Positions 10,049-19,978 are shown, numbered from the stretch's first letter. The stretch: 64,000 nt of DNA from Paracoccaceae bacterium (GCA_026710155.1 JAPORQ010000006.1:1-64000); one strand, 5' to 3'. A program made the numbers and translations. Notes: generated by a model not told the origin, from the letters alone.

Positions 10049-13000
10049 TCAGGTGGTTGGCTCCAGATTGTGGATTTTGACATTGGGGCAAACCTTCCTT
10101 GCAATATCCAGAATATGTTCATGGTGGGTGAAGTAAATCACCTGACATCTTTCACCCATCTCTTCAAGTACCTGCAAGGCTTCGGCAGTCCGTTCGTTAT
10201 CAAAGGTTTCGAGTATGTCATCGGCCAGAAAAGGAGCTGACCGGTTGCTTTTCATGATTTCATAAAAGCCCGCTATACGGAGAGCAAGGTAAAGTTGAAA
10301 CCGGGTCCCCTTGGAAAGGTCCTGGGAAAACATGGTTCCACCTTCCTTTGGTTCCACAGTCAAAATCTCCTTGTTCTTTACCAAAGTGGTACCAAGGGAC
10401 TTATAGTTGCCGCAACTTATTTTGGAGAAGATTTGTGAGGCCAGGGTCATCATTTCACTCTTGTGGGTGTCCCTGAATTTCCTGATGGCATGTTCCATTG
10501 CGATGATCCCGAATTTGTTCTTCAGGTGGGTTCGAACCTTTTCCTGAAGGTCAATCAGCAGATTCTCATGATATTCCTTGATCCGTGCAACCGAATCATC
10601 CCCTGAAACAGTCTCCAATTCCCTACGAGCCTCACCCAATTTTGCCTGCCTTTCATCACGTACAATCTCACATTCACTCAATTTGCCTTCAAGGGATCCT
10701 TTTTCACTTTCAAGTTCAGCCATATCCAGATCCTTGACCTGATCTATTGCCTCTTGCTTCGTGGGCAATTCCATTGCCTTACGAATATTTTCCAGAATCT
10801 TTTTTTCTTCTGTTTTCAATTCCTGGTATCGTTCGGCCCTTGCACAACAATTCTTTATTGCATCCAGATTTTTCTCGTCATAGCGAATACCAAACTCCTC
10901 AATGTTCTTATTAATTCTGCTTAAATCCTCTTCAAGACCCAGCTTTTCCTCTATTCTATTTTCAAGATCTACCTTGGTGTTCTTGTTTTCGCTGTGAATC
11001 CTGAGGTTGTTTTGAACATGCTCTTCAACAGAATTCCACAATTTGAGGACATCATCGCCTTCAATTCCCAATTCATGAGCCAATTCCCTTACATTTTGGG
11101 TAAACCTGTTCTCATCGACCTTCATTTTTTCAATTCTATCCATCAGGCTGTTCAATTCTGATGCCTTGGGAATCAATTGGTCCAGAGTAGTGATGATTTC
11201 CTTCATCTCGGAAACAAGGGGTATGTCGGATTCACCAAATACGGTTCTTTGGCAGGCTTTTTCCCATTGTTTCAACCATCTGGATTTACTGGCTTCTGCC
11301 TCTTCAAACACTTTCAATCTTGCCCGGTGATCCACCTTTGCCCTCAAATGCTGGTCACGCAATGATTTTATTGTCTTGTGTCTTTCAATAAGGTTTTCGG
11401 CAGTCGAAACCAGGGTTTCCAAATTCCAATGGTCCTTGCAGTCTATTTTTGCTTCTTTCAGGACATGTGTAAGGGTATCCTGCAATCGTTCTGCTTCTTC
11501 TTCAAAATAATTCCTTCTGGTCTGGAGTGACTGGAGTTTTCTCACTGAACCCAAGATCTCATTGCGAAGATCAAGCCAACTGATGTATTCATCGGTGGTT
11601 TGCATGCTTTCCAATCCTGGTATACTTGCAAACAAACTGTTTCTGGCAGCAATCTGAGTTTTAATTTTCTTTTCCAGTTCCAAGCAGTTTTGCTTTTCCA
11701 GATCCATCCGGTCATTCAGTTCCTTTATTTTTGCTTCCCTATCTGATCTAACAACCTTGCTTGCTTTTTGATCAGCTGCCCGGGAGGTAATTTGATCATC
11801 ACTTCTCATGGCCCATTCGAATTGTTCTGCTGTCGAAATATTCAGGGTATTCTTGTGCTCAGCCCAACGATTCTCCCGCCTGTTTCTTGCTTCTGCCAAG
11901 TCTTTGAGGGTAACTTCTTCAGATTCCATCTCATTGAGAGAATTTTCGATTTTCCTTATTTCCTGCTCCAGATTTTTCTTTCTTGCCTTGGCTTCACGAA
12001 ATTCCCTATTGGTCTCCTCGAATTGCTTTTGCTTCAATCCAATTTCCTGTTTTGAAGGGCAACTCAAATCTTGCAGGACATGATAATCACCTTTCCAAGG
12101 AAGTAAATTGTGCAAACCACTTTCGATTTCACCTTCAACATCCAGAATGTCTTTGGTAACATTTTGAAGTAATGTTCGGGGATCATTCTTCCTGATTTCC
12201 TGCAATACCGATTCAATTGCCACTATTTCCTGTTCCAGGTCTCCAGCCTGATCAAGTTTGGCTTGGATGGAATCCATCTCCTCGGTGGCCTTTCCAATTT
12301 CTTCCCGGGCAGTCTGATAATTCGCTTCTATGCCTGAATTTTCCTGCATCAGGTCCCGTAACAATCCAATTGTAGCCGAATCCGGCAATTTCAGGCTTTC
12401 ATTGCCATCACTGTATTCCAGTCCAAGCCGACCAGTCAGATTCAATACTTCTGCCCTAAGTTCGTTTTTTTTGTCGGTTCTACGAGGAAGGTCCTTGATT
12501 ACTGATTTATAGGATGCTTCAAGGGCCTTGGTCTTAAAGACCCAAGATTCCAGATCAATGGCCTTTTCATCAATTAAATTGGTACTTAATGTGTTTTCCT
12601 TTCGTTGGATTTCCTTGGTCAACTGATCCAATCGGCTATTGGTTTCGATCATTTCGTGGTTCCAATCATCCAGAATCTTTCTCCAATTCTGCGGGGGTAT
12701 GGGCAATTCCTTGAAATCCCCCAACTCATCCTTTATGCCTGACAGGGAACCAACCCATCTCAAGGCATCTATTTTCCTTCCCACCTGAGCCAGTTCGGTT
12801 TTGGCTGTTCCCAATGATTTACTGGCAAGATCAAGATTGCTTTGAGCCTCATCGTAATTCCTTAACAACGCTTTATACTCGGTAGCTCCCTTGTCCTTTT
12901 CCTGCCACTCTCCCTTCAGCTCGGCCAGTTCATCCTTGATTTGCTTAAGCTGGTTTTTGGATGTGCCTTTCCTGTAGAACTGGTCATTGTTCAACTGTAA

Positions 13001-13495
13001 TTCTTCAAGTCTTTCACTAAGGTCAGCCATTCCGGCACTGGCGGAAAACAACAATTTCCCCAAATCACCCTTGCTTGCCAGGATTTCATTTCCACCCTTT
13101 TCAAGCGTTTGATCGTTGGCAGTAAACAGAATTTCATAGTCTGGACGGGTATATCCACCCAAAAGGGCATTCAAAACCGATTCCGATACAACTTCATCGT
13201 CCATGTCACGCAGGGAATCCTTGGCTTTTTTGATCCTTTTGTACTCAACCAATGTGCTTTCATTGTCCAATGTGGCCAAGATTTCCATTGCGGTTGAATG
13301 CTTGAAGCCATAGGGTGAACCGCGTTTTATTCCAAATAAAAAATCAAGCCAGGCTTCCATGGAGGTGGTTTTACCGGATTCATTCAGCCCAAATATGATA
13401 TGAAAGTCTGGCTTCTCCGATACCCTTTCCCCGAAATCCAAAATCTTGCCGGAAAACATCCCGTACTTGGACAAATGCAACTTGTTCAATCTCAT
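10049..13495 (-). CDS. YhaN-like ATPase (Rad50/SbcC-type, DNA repair)
   Basis: A 1148-residue P-loop ATPase. The N-terminus has the Walker A motif GLNESGKTT after the KLHLSKYGMFSG start typical of YhaN. The C-terminus has the Walker B/D-loop block APFLADDILETFDNERT. Between them lie some 900 residues of charged, heptad-like sequence, consistent with long coiled coils. It overlaps the upstream metallophosphoesterase gene by 4 bases. The pair resembles Mre11-Rad50 (SbcDC) and the Bacillus YhaO/YhaN genes, whose products form a nuclease-ATPase complex on DNA ends. Confidence 0.85.
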   Translation of the reverse strand: MRLNKLHLSKYGMFSGKILDFGERVSEKPDFHIIFGLNESGKTTSMEAWLDFLFGIKRGSPYGFKHSTAMEILATLDNESTLVEYKRIKKAKDSLRDMDDEVVSESVLNALLGGYTRPDYEILFTANDQTLEKGGNEILASKGDLGKLLFSASAGMADLSERLEELQLNNDQFYRKGTSKNQLKQIKDELAELKGEWQEKDKGATEYKALLRNYDEAQSNLDLASKSLGTAKTELAQVGRKIDALRWVGSLSGIKDELGDFKELPIPPQNWRKILDDWNHEMIETNSRLDQLTKEIQRKENTLSTNLIDEKAIDLESWVFKTKALEASYKSVIKDLPRRTDKKNELRAEVLNLTGRLGLEYSDGNESLKLPDSATIGLLRDLMQENSGIEANYQTAREEIGKATEEMDSIQAKLDQAGDLEQEIVAIESVLQEIRKNDPRTLLQNVTKDILDVEGEIESGLHNLLPWKGDYHVLQDLSCPSKQEIGLKQKQFEETNREFREAKARKKNLEQEIRKIENSLNEMESEEVTLKDLAEARNRRENRWAEHKNTLNISTAEQFEWAMRSDDQITSRAADQKASKVVRSDREAKIKELNDRMDLEKQNCLELEKKIKTQIAARNSLFASIPGLESMQTTDEYISWLDLRNEILGSVRKLQSLQTRRNYFEEEAERLQDTLTHVLKEAKIDCKDHWNLETLVSTAENLIERHKTIKSLRDQHLRAKVDHRARLKVFEEAEASKSRWLKQWEKACQRTVFGESDIPLVSEMKEIITTLDQLIPKASELNSLMDRIEKMKVDENRFTQNVRELAHELGIEGDDVLKLWNSVEEHVQNNLRIHSENKNTKVDLENRIEEKLGLEEDLSRINKNIEEFGIRYDEKNLDAIKNCCARAERYQELKTEEKKILENIRKAMELPTKQEAIDQVKDLDMAELESEKGSLEGKLSECEIVRDERQAKLGEARRELETVSGDDSVARIKEYHENLLIDLQEKVRTHLKNKFGIIAMEHAIRKFRDTHKSEMMTLASQIFSKISCGNYKSLGTTLVKNKEILTVEPKEGGTMFSQDLSKGTRFQLYLALRIAGFYEIMKSNRSAPFLADDILETFDNERTAEALQVLEEMGERCQVIYFTHHEHILDIARKVCPNVKIHNLEPTT

Positions 13496-14757
13496 GGACC
13501 TGCCTCTGAATCCGGATTTCTCAGGTATGCCAGCGTATCTGTAATTCCTTCCTTCAGGAGTTCTTCAACAATTTTGTTTTTTTCGTCTTCAGTATCTCCT
13601 AATACCTTCTTCGAAGGTGCTGGCAGGGCTCTTAAGATTGTCTCGGTATAGTCTTCAATTTCCCTAAGTACTGAATGGGGAATTTCAGTGTCCTCCAAAA
13701 ATGCAAGATTGGTCAGGGCACCAGAATTAACCTGGCTGTTATCGTTCAATGCCTTGCCGCGTGTATGGATATCCACTTTTTCAATCCAGAATTCGTGGTT
13801 GTCATCGACGATTCTTCGAGCTTCTTCCAGCAGGATTTCAGAATCCCTTCTGATCTTCCAGTCCAATTCGGTGGCACCTTGCAAGTCTAACCTCAGGACA
13901 TAGATTTTATGGCTAAGGGTTTGGGACAGCTGCTGGATTTCTTTCTGTATGATTTCAACCAGCTCTTTCCATTCACCTATATCAGAAACATCAATCTCCA
14001 CTCTTTCAAATTGCAAAACTGAAAGCGATACTTGTTGCAAATCCGTAATGCCGGTTTCATCTACTGAAACCATGGAAACGGTTTTTTCTCCATCTTCACC
14101 AATGTTGCGCCCCTGTGGGATTCCTGGCATTACTACTGTTGAATCTCCTTTTTGGCATGATTGTTTGTGAATATGTCCCAAAGCCCAATAATCAAATCCA
14201 ACCTGTCGTAATTCGTTTAATGAACTAGGTGCATAGGTGTCATGGCCTTTGGTCCCTCCAAGACTGGTATGAAGCATCCCTATGTTGAAACTTCCCTGAC
14301 TTGGGGAAGGAAATTTGGGCAGGAGTGATTCCGGAACCTGTCTATTCGGGAAACTGATCCCATGGATGGCAATATCCAAATCATCCTTGGTCATGTTTAC
14401 CGTCTCGGCCTTTATTGAAAATATCTTCACCGAATCGGGGAAAATCAGTTGACCGGTAATTACCGAGCCAGCATCATGGTTACCCTTGATAATGAAAACC
14501 CTGATGTCTTCCTGGTGTAATCTTTGCATTTGATTGGCAAGGAATCGGGCGGTATGCATTGAATTCTGGTCACTGTCATAAAGATCACCAGCAATCAGCA
14601 GAGCATCAACCTTTTCCTCGATACATAGGTTTACAATCCTGGCAAAGGTTTCCCTGGTGGCAATGCCAACTTGCAACTTTAATTCAGGATCCCTTAAAGC
14701 AAGGGACCTTAAAGGTGAATCCAGATGCAAATCTGCTGTATGGACAAAACGAAACAT
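13492..14757 (-). CDS. YhaO-like metallophosphoesterase (Mre11/SbcD-type nuclease)
   Basis: A 421-residue calcineurin-like phosphoesterase. The metal-binding motifs are in order: HTADLHLDSPL (DxH) at the N-terminus, IAGDLYDSDQN (GDxxD), IKGNHDAGS (GNHD) and further on GHIHKQ. These are the motifs of Mre11/SbcD nucleases. The 4-base overlap with the ATPase gene that follows indicates one complex, probably acting in end processing or repair of DNA. It may be the first gene of the operon. Confidence 0.87.
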   Translation of the reverse strand: MFRFVHTADLHLDSPLRSLALRDPELKLQVGIATRETFARIVNLCIEEKVDALLIAGDLYDSDQNSMHTARFLANQMQRLHQEDIRVFIIKGNHDAGSVITGQLIFPDSVKIFSIKAETVNMTKDDLDIAIHGISFPNRQVPESLLPKFPSPSQGSFNIGMLHTSLGGTKGHDTYAPSSLNELRQVGFDYWALGHIHKQSCQKGDSTVVMPGIPQGRNIGEDGEKTVSMVSVDETGITDLQQVSLSVLQFERVEIDVSDIGEWKELVEIIQKEIQQLSQTLSHKIYVLRLDLQGATELDWKIRRDSEILLEEARRIVDDNHEFWIEKVDIHTRGKALNDNSQVNSGALTNLAFLEDTEIPHSVLREIEDYTETILRALPAPSKKVLGDTEDEKNKIVEELLKEGITDTLAYLRNPDSEAGP

Positions 14758-14913
14758 ACTTTTCCCTTTGGAGTTTATGAAAAGTGAACCTTAAAGGTTA
14801 TATGCCAATAGAGGACTTTCACGTTGATGACAAGTGCATGGTGATTCTTGTCGGTGGACAAATCTAGGAAGGTTGCTTATTTGAGAATTAATACAGTTAA
14901 CTGGTCCGGTTGT

Positions 14914-15366
14914 TCATTGTAACCATACAGCAAAGGCCGTTCTGTTCCTGAGGTCTGAATCCTGCAAATTCCTGATGGCGGTTTCGGCATTTGCAATGTC
15001 AATAAGAACATCACTACGATTTAATTTACACAAAGGGTCATAGTCAGCCTCATGTCGCTTTTCCTGAAGATCAACAAACTTGCTAGCAAAATCCTGAATA
15101 CTTTTCGTAAATCGGGACATCTTACTGTTTCTGCATTTACTCTTTGTGATTTTATGATTGGGAGCTCGGTATATCTGCTGCCAGACAGGTTGGTTCCTGT
15201 CAGATTCGGTCGAACCAACCCAAGTATCTGCACAATTCAAGCATAGGGCGTGGAACATAGCATAATATGCAGTACTCTGTGCCCTATTCAGATTTGCCTG
15301 AGTCGGATTATCCTGATTAAGATTTACCAATCCCCGAGCAGTTTCAATTAGGTCAGTTGGCTGCAA
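14914..15366 (-). CDS. HEPN-like protein, second gene of a two-gene module
   Basis: A 150-residue, largely helical protein. The segment AQSTAYYAMFHALCLNCAD resembles the first helices of HEPN domains, and a second region ends in VDLQEKRHEADYDP. HEPN proteins include RNases and toxins with an Rx4-6H motif; here the nearest matches are YRAPNH and KRHEAD, which do not fit that spacing exactly, so nuclease activity is uncertain. The gene overlaps the upstream small gene by 14 bases and must be cotranscribed with it. No clear antitoxin family is recognised beside it. Confidence 0.6.
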   Translation of the reverse strand: MQPTDLIETARGLVNLNQDNPTQANLNRAQSTAYYAMFHALCLNCADTWVGSTESDRNQPVWQQIYRAPNHKITKSKCRNSKMSRFTKSIQDFASKFVDLQEKRHEADYDPLCKLNRSDVLIDIANAETAIRNLQDSDLRNRTAFAVWLQ

Positions 15367-15634
15367 GGGATTCGTCTTCTTCCTGGGTCCTGAAGTAAAA
15401 AATGGGATGTCGTTCTACAAAGATATTACCCATGGTTTCCCGCAAGTGCCGGGCCAATCCAAAGGTTTTGTTGGAATCCAAAAGATTATCTTCAGCCTTG
15501 AAGACCACCCTGATACGGAAGATGGGATCGCCATCGGCATCTAGGTCTTCCTTGCAACTCAGATTAACGACCTTCGCTGGTTCAAGCCGTTTTTGAATAA
15601 TCTCTTTCAAGGTTTCGTCGAAATTTTCATGCAT
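15353..15634 (-). CDS. Small conserved-looking protein paired with the HEPN-like gene
   Basis: A 93-residue protein with a strong ribosome-binding site (AAGGAG) before its ATG. It is acidic with alternating strands (VVNLSCKEDLDADGDPIF, IRVVFKAEDN) and a C-terminal region ERHPIFYFRTQEED. It contains no nucleotidyltransferase GSxxxxD motif, so it is not an evident MNT antitoxin, the usual HEPN partner. The 14-base overlap with the HEPN-like gene suggests a functional pair. I cannot assign a family. Confidence 0.6.
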   Translation of the reverse strand: MHENFDETLKEIIQKRLEPAKVVNLSCKEDLDADGDPIFRIRVVFKAEDNLLDSNKTFGLARHLRETMGNIFVERHPIFYFRTQEEDESLAAN

Positions 15635-15774
15635 GGTGGTTCTCCTTTCTCAAAACAATATAGTGATCAAATTGTTATCAGACAAGAAAAATCAACTGGT
15701 CCAGAATTTACCTGTTTTATTTTAATGGAACTTGGATTATTGTTTGTTGGCTTGAACAAAATTGGCTGAATTTT

Positions 15775-16782
15775 ATGACTGAAGTGAATTTGAATGATAG
15801 AGTTGGTGATCTTTTGATGGATCTTGGCTTGATCAGGCATGAAACACAAATTCTATCTGTAAAGCCCCTTACTGGAGGTGTTGCTTCGGATGTGGCCCTG
15901 GTTGAAACAGACCAGCATAAATACTGTGCCAAATTTGCCCTTCCCAAAATGCGGGTGGAAGCTGATTGGTTTGCTCCTGTTTACCGAAACAAGTGTGAAT
16001 ATGAGTGGCTAAAGATTGCAGAAGCCATCATCCCCGAAAATACCCCGAAAATGTTTGGCTTTTCCGAAAAATTCGGTGGTTTTGCCATGGATTACGTTGG
16101 TGGAGATGATTGTTTCGTCTGGAAAGAAAAACTTTTTGAATCCCCTCCCGATGTTTCAATCGCCGAAAAAGTTGGAAAAACCTTTGGTAAAGTTCAGTCC
16201 CATACCGGAAAAAGTACGTTCAACAGTTCCGAGTTTTTGAAGAAGGATGTGTTTTTCCATATGAGGATAGAACCCTATATCCTTTATACCGGTTCCAGGC
16301 ATCCCAACCTCAAACCCATTTTTGATGGTGTGGCCAAACAGTTGGCAGATGCAAACAAAACCTTGGTTCATGGTGATGTATCACCCAAAAACATACTTGT
16401 GAAATCCGGTGAACCGATTCTGATTGATGCTGAATGTGCAACAATGGGAGAACCAGCTTTTGATGTGGCCTTTTGCCTTAACCATTTCTTTCTCAAGGCC
16501 GTGTTTTCTCGCCAATTCAAGAAAGGGTTGGAGGAAGCTGCCCTTCGTTTCTTCGGGTGTTATAATGGGTTTGTACATTGGGAAGACAAGGAGGATTTCA
16601 GTCGGCGAGTTGCCAAATTGCTTCCCATGTTGGGTCTGGCCAGAGTGGATGGCAAATCACCGGTCGAATATTTGAACCCTGACCAACAGGAGGGTGTCAG
16701 GCAAATAGTGATTCCCCTGATACGTTCACCACAGAATTCCATTCAATCAACCATCAATGCCCAATTTTCCGGTATAAGATAA
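15775..16782 (+). CDS. Aminoglycoside-phosphotransferase-fold small-molecule kinase
   Basis: A 335-residue protein of the APH/choline-kinase-like fold. The catalytic loop LVHGDVSPKNILV (Brenner motif HGDxxxxN) and the metal-binding ILIDAECATMGEPAFD (DxE/DxD-like) are intact. Such kinases phosphorylate a hydroxyl on a small molecule; resistance is only one of many roles. It stands 8 bases before an enolase paralogue in the same direction, so a phosphorylated metabolite handed to that enzyme is a reasonable inference. The substrate is unknown. Confidence 0.8.
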   Translation: MTEVNLNDRVGDLLMDLGLIRHETQILSVKPLTGGVASDVALVETDQHKYCAKFALPKMRVEADWFAPVYRNKCEYEWLKIAEAIIPENTPKMFGFSEKFGGFAMDYVGGDDCFVWKEKLFESPPDVSIAEKVGKTFGKVQSHTGKSTFNSSEFLKKDVFFHMRIEPYILYTGSRHPNLKPIFDGVAKQLADANKTLVHGDVSPKNILVKSGEPILIDAECATMGEPAFDVAFCLNHFFLKAVFSRQFKKGLEEAALRFFGCYNGFVHWEDKEDFSRRVAKLLPMLGLARVDGKSPVEYLNPDQQEGVRQIVIPLIRSPQNSIQSTINAQFSGIR

Positions 16783-16790
16783 CTTGTACC

Positions 16791-18086
16791 TTGACCGCGA
16801 AGATTCAAAATATAAGAGCCAGAAGAATATGGGATTCGAGAGGTTTCCCTACAGTTGAGGCCGAAGTTGAAACTTCCAATGGCCTTCTGGGACGAGGTCT
16901 TGCTCCAGCTGGAGCTTCCAAAGGCAAGCGAGAAGCAATCGAATTGAGAGATGGAGGGCAATCCTTCCGGGGGAAGGATATAAAACGCTCGCTGCAAGTG
17001 ATTTCGAACGAGATAGGTCCCAAACTGATTGGAAAATACATTCATGAAGCTGCGGACATTGATCGCTTTCTCATAAGTGAGGATGGAACAAGACAAAAAT
17101 CGAACTACGGTGGCAATACCCTGGTTGCCATTTCATTGGCGCTTTATAACACTTGGGCAAGGTCAGAAGGGATTCCCTTGTGGAAACTGTTTTCCAAAAT
17201 AACTGATGCAACACCATTGGTACCGCTACCTGAAATCCAGATTTTTGGTGGGGGTGCCCATGCTTCCAACAGGGTTGATATTCAGGATTTCATGATCATG
17301 GTTCCCAAGGCGTCTAGTTTTGCTGAAGCGCTGGAGGTTACCTCGGAAATCTATCACAGCGCAGGATTATTACTCAAACAGAAAGGGAAATTGGCCGGAG
17401 TTGCCGATGAGGGTGGCTGGTGGCCTGATTTCGATAGTAATGAGGAAGCATTGGAAATGCTTGTCAGGGCCATGGAAGAGGCTGGAGAAAAACCTGGTGA
17501 TCGTGTGGTTATCTCCCTTGATGTTGCATCGTCGGAATTCTATTGGGACAACATGTACCGATTGGGATTGGAAGGCAAGGATTATACTGCCGAACAATGG
17601 ATTGAGATTCTGGGAGGATGGTTGAGTGCATATCCCATTGTTTCGATCGAAGATCCAATGGCTGAAAATGACCCCGAAGGAATGATTGAGTTCACGAGGA
17701 TATTTGGGACAAAATACCAAATAGTCGGGGATGATTATCTCGTAACATCTGAACAGTTGGTAAGGAAATCACATGAGCAAGGTGCCTGTAATTCCCTTTT
17801 GTTGAAGGTGAACCAGGTGGGAACAGTGACTGAAGCAATCGAGGCTTTCAAAGTTGCCGATTTCCTTGGATGGAAAACCATTGTCTCAGCCCGTTCAGGT
17901 GAAACCGAAGATGCAACCATATCTCATCTGGCTACGGGACTTGGTTGTGGCCAGCTCAAGGTCGGATCCTTCTCAAGATCGGAGCGCATGGCCAAATGGA
18001 ATGAATGTCTCAGAATTGAAGAGGTGCTTGGAGCAGGCAGTTTTGCAGGTTCCCTTTCCTTGTTGAATACATGGTGGAGACTTTGA
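16791..18086 (+). CDS. Enolase paralogue lacking a catalytic histidine
   Basis: A 431-residue enolase-superfamily protein close to glycolytic enolase. Metal ligands D244, E287 and D314 are present, as are the catalytic-type K339, E207 in VADEGG and H157. However, the usual SHRSGETED block reads SARSGETED, so the active-site His is Ala at about 367. The conserved QEFMI Glu is Asp (IQDFMI, D166), and PSGASTG is PAGASKG. It may therefore act on a different phosphorylated substrate than 2-phosphoglycerate. Translation appears to start at TTG 16791, because enolases begin just before the ARRIWDSRG motif. A kinase gene precedes it by 8 bases. Confidence 0.85.
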   Translation: MTAKIQNIRARRIWDSRGFPTVEAEVETSNGLLGRGLAPAGASKGKREAIELRDGGQSFRGKDIKRSLQVISNEIGPKLIGKYIHEAADIDRFLISEDGTRQKSNYGGNTLVAISLALYNTWARSEGIPLWKLFSKITDATPLVPLPEIQIFGGGAHASNRVDIQDFMIMVPKASSFAEALEVTSEIYHSAGLLLKQKGKLAGVADEGGWWPDFDSNEEALEMLVRAMEEAGEKPGDRVVISLDVASSEFYWDNMYRLGLEGKDYTAEQWIEILGGWLSAYPIVSIEDPMAENDPEGMIEFTRIFGTKYQIVGDDYLVTSEQLVRKSHEQGACNSLLLKVNQVGTVTEAIEAFKVADFLGWKTIVSARSGETEDATISHLATGLGCGQLKVGSFSRSERMAKWNECLRIEEVLGAGSFAGSLSLLNTWWRL

Positions 18087-18099
18087 AATTTTGGTGCAC

Positions 18100-18124
18100 A
18101 TTCGGTTAGTTAAACCGAATTTTA
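18100..18124 (+). terminator. Intrinsic terminator after the enolase-like gene
   Basis: The 8-base stem ATTCGGTT / AACCGAAT (18100-18107 with 18113-18120) is followed by TTTTA. It sits between the converging enolase-like and MttB-family genes and fits termination of the rightward transcript. Confidence 0.6.
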
Positions 18125-18142
18125 TCACATATCATCAGGTAC

Positions 18143-19666
18143 TCAGATGAAGATATTATAGTGTCGTTTGATTTCCTCCTCGACTGAAAACGGAATATAC
18201 ATTGGATGGTAATTATCCAGAATATCCCGGGCTTTTGCCTTGGCGACATGCCAGATGTCGGGAGCTCCCCTCTCTGCCCATGCTATAGGGGGATCACGAT
18301 CAGCAATCGCTGGATAGAAATAATCGCGCTGCATTGCCGCCATCGTTACATCATCGCCCAGAAAATGCCCTGTACCCAGTACCGCATCGGTTATGGCATC
18401 ATAACTTATGGTGTCATCATTGACCTCTATACCCCGAATTGACCGGTAAATATGGGAATGCATCTCGTTATCCAGGATGAACGCCTCAAATGAACAACCC
18501 AAAATGGAAGCCATCATGCCACTGCTCTCAAAAACCATATTGGCTCCGGCCAATCCTGCTGATAGGGCAGTTATACCCTTTTCCACACCCATTTGGGCAT
18601 CAACCGCCTTGGCATCACTCATGCTGGAGGCAACGCCCGATGGAAGCCCCAACCAATTGGTAATTTGAGCGCTGGCAGCATTCATGATGGCTGTTTCAGC
18701 ACCTCCACCACAAAAGGCTCCTGTTCTCAGGTCAACGACAAAGGGCCAATTGGAAAAGACCATGGGATAACCCGGTTTGAAGCAATTCACCATGGCAAGG
18801 GAAGCCAATGTTTCTGCCACAGATGTTACCAGAAATCCGGCTGGTGGTGCGGGTGCCGTTGCCCCAGATTGAGCTGCCGTAATACAGTTAACCGGCAGGC
18901 TATGCCGAATACATTGCTGACAGACTTCAACAGCATCCTCACCATACTTGAAGGGAGAAATTATCGGGCTGATATGGACAAAACACCATGGCCTCCGGCT
19001 GAATTCCCCCTCACCACCTGCAATCATGTCAAACATCCTGACAACAGGTTCAACATGTTCATGAATGAAGAAGGATGTGGCTATCGGTTTGGTTGTTCCC
19101 TTGGCCAATGCAAAGGCGGTGTTGATATCCAAATCGTAATTATTCGGCAAGTCGGTTGCCACACAACACCTCGCAAACCAGCTGATATTGTTGAGCTTGT
19201 CCTGTAAACGGGTAAAATTGTAAAGATCCTGCAAGGTTGAAGGTCGATATAGTCCGGTATCAATATCCAGGGTTTGGACAGCTGCACCACCAGTACCGAA
19301 ATGAACCGTGTTGCCACCAACTTCAATTGACCGGGCTTCATCCCTGCCATGCAGGGTTATTTTCTTGGCAGCACCGGATATGATGTCCTCGATCATTGAC
19401 CTGGGAAAACACAATCTCCCCAGCGAATTGATACGTGCACCTTTATTGACACAGGTATCTACCAGGAAATCAGGAGCATCTCCCATTCCCAATTCTTCCA
19501 GAAACTTCAGGGCATTATCATAAATTTTTTGAATACCCTCTTCAGTCAGAGGTTTGTACTGTCCTCCAATCTGACCTGGGGGCGCTGGATTTACTTCCGG
19601 TTCATCGGCAACCCTTTTTGCAACTCTTGCAGCCCTTCCCCCTGCACGAGACGGCTTTCTTGCCAT
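18143..19666 (-). CDS. MttB-family methyltransferase (non-pyrrolysine)
   Basis: A 507-residue member of the trimethylamine methyltransferase (MttB) superfamily. There is no in-frame stop to be read as pyrrolysine, so it belongs to the larger non-Pyl group, whose characterised members demethylate quaternary amines such as glycine betaine. The N-terminus is basic and Ala/Arg-rich (MARKPSRAGGRAARVAKR), then the barrel domain follows (for example SGATAPAPPAG, AVDAQMGVEKG). No corrinoid protein or corrinoid reductase lies nearby. The substrate is unproven, but carnitine and dimethylglycine-type genes are in the same window. Confidence 0.85.
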   Translation of the reverse strand: MARKPSRAGGRAARVAKRVADEPEVNPAPPGQIGGQYKPLTEEGIQKIYDNALKFLEELGMGDAPDFLVDTCVNKGARINSLGRLCFPRSMIEDIISGAAKKITLHGRDEARSIEVGGNTVHFGTGGAAVQTLDIDTGLYRPSTLQDLYNFTRLQDKLNNISWFARCCVATDLPNNYDLDINTAFALAKGTTKPIATSFFIHEHVEPVVRMFDMIAGGEGEFSRRPWCFVHISPIISPFKYGEDAVEVCQQCIRHSLPVNCITAAQSGATAPAPPAGFLVTSVAETLASLAMVNCFKPGYPMVFSNWPFVVDLRTGAFCGGGAETAIMNAASAQITNWLGLPSGVASSMSDAKAVDAQMGVEKGITALSAGLAGANMVFESSGMMASILGCSFEAFILDNEMHSHIYRSIRGIEVNDDTISYDAITDAVLGTGHFLGDDVTMAAMQRDYFYPAIADRDPPIAWAERGAPDIWHVAKAKARDILDNYHPMYIPFSVEEEIKRHYNIFI

Positions 19667-19952
19667 CCAATTCTCCTAAAATTGATTCTTCCAATGAAAG
19701 GAATTACTCGCAATGATTTATTTTGACAATGCGGGGTTTTAGATTCAATTAACCAAATTATCCAAATAAAAATTTATTTTCTTGATATGCCTTAACCCAC
19801 GATAAACGGTTTTGGTTTGTGCCATGAGGATAATTTTGTTCAAATGACTTCAGAAAAACGATAAATCACAAAATCTTACCCTTTTAATCTTAGGCAGATT
19901 TTTGGTTCTGGTTTTGACATACTTTTCGGCAAAACATGTCAAATCAATATGA

Positions 19953-19978
19953 ACCTTGGCCCTAAAGAGGGCCAAGGT
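19953..19978 (-). terminator. Strong hairpin after the sugar-binding-protein gene
   Basis: An 11-base perfect stem, ACCTTGGCCCT (19953-19963) with AGGGCCAAGGT (19968-19978), and a four-base loop lie 17 bases beyond the stop of the leftward binding-protein gene. There is no clean U-run, so it could be a Rho-independent terminator of a weak sort or an mRNA-stabilising hairpin. Confidence 0.55.

Noticed and set aside
18143-19666. Pyrrolysine-containing trimethylamine methyltransferase
   Set aside because: The frame is continuous for 507 codons with no in-frame TAG, so it belongs to the non-pyrrolysine group.
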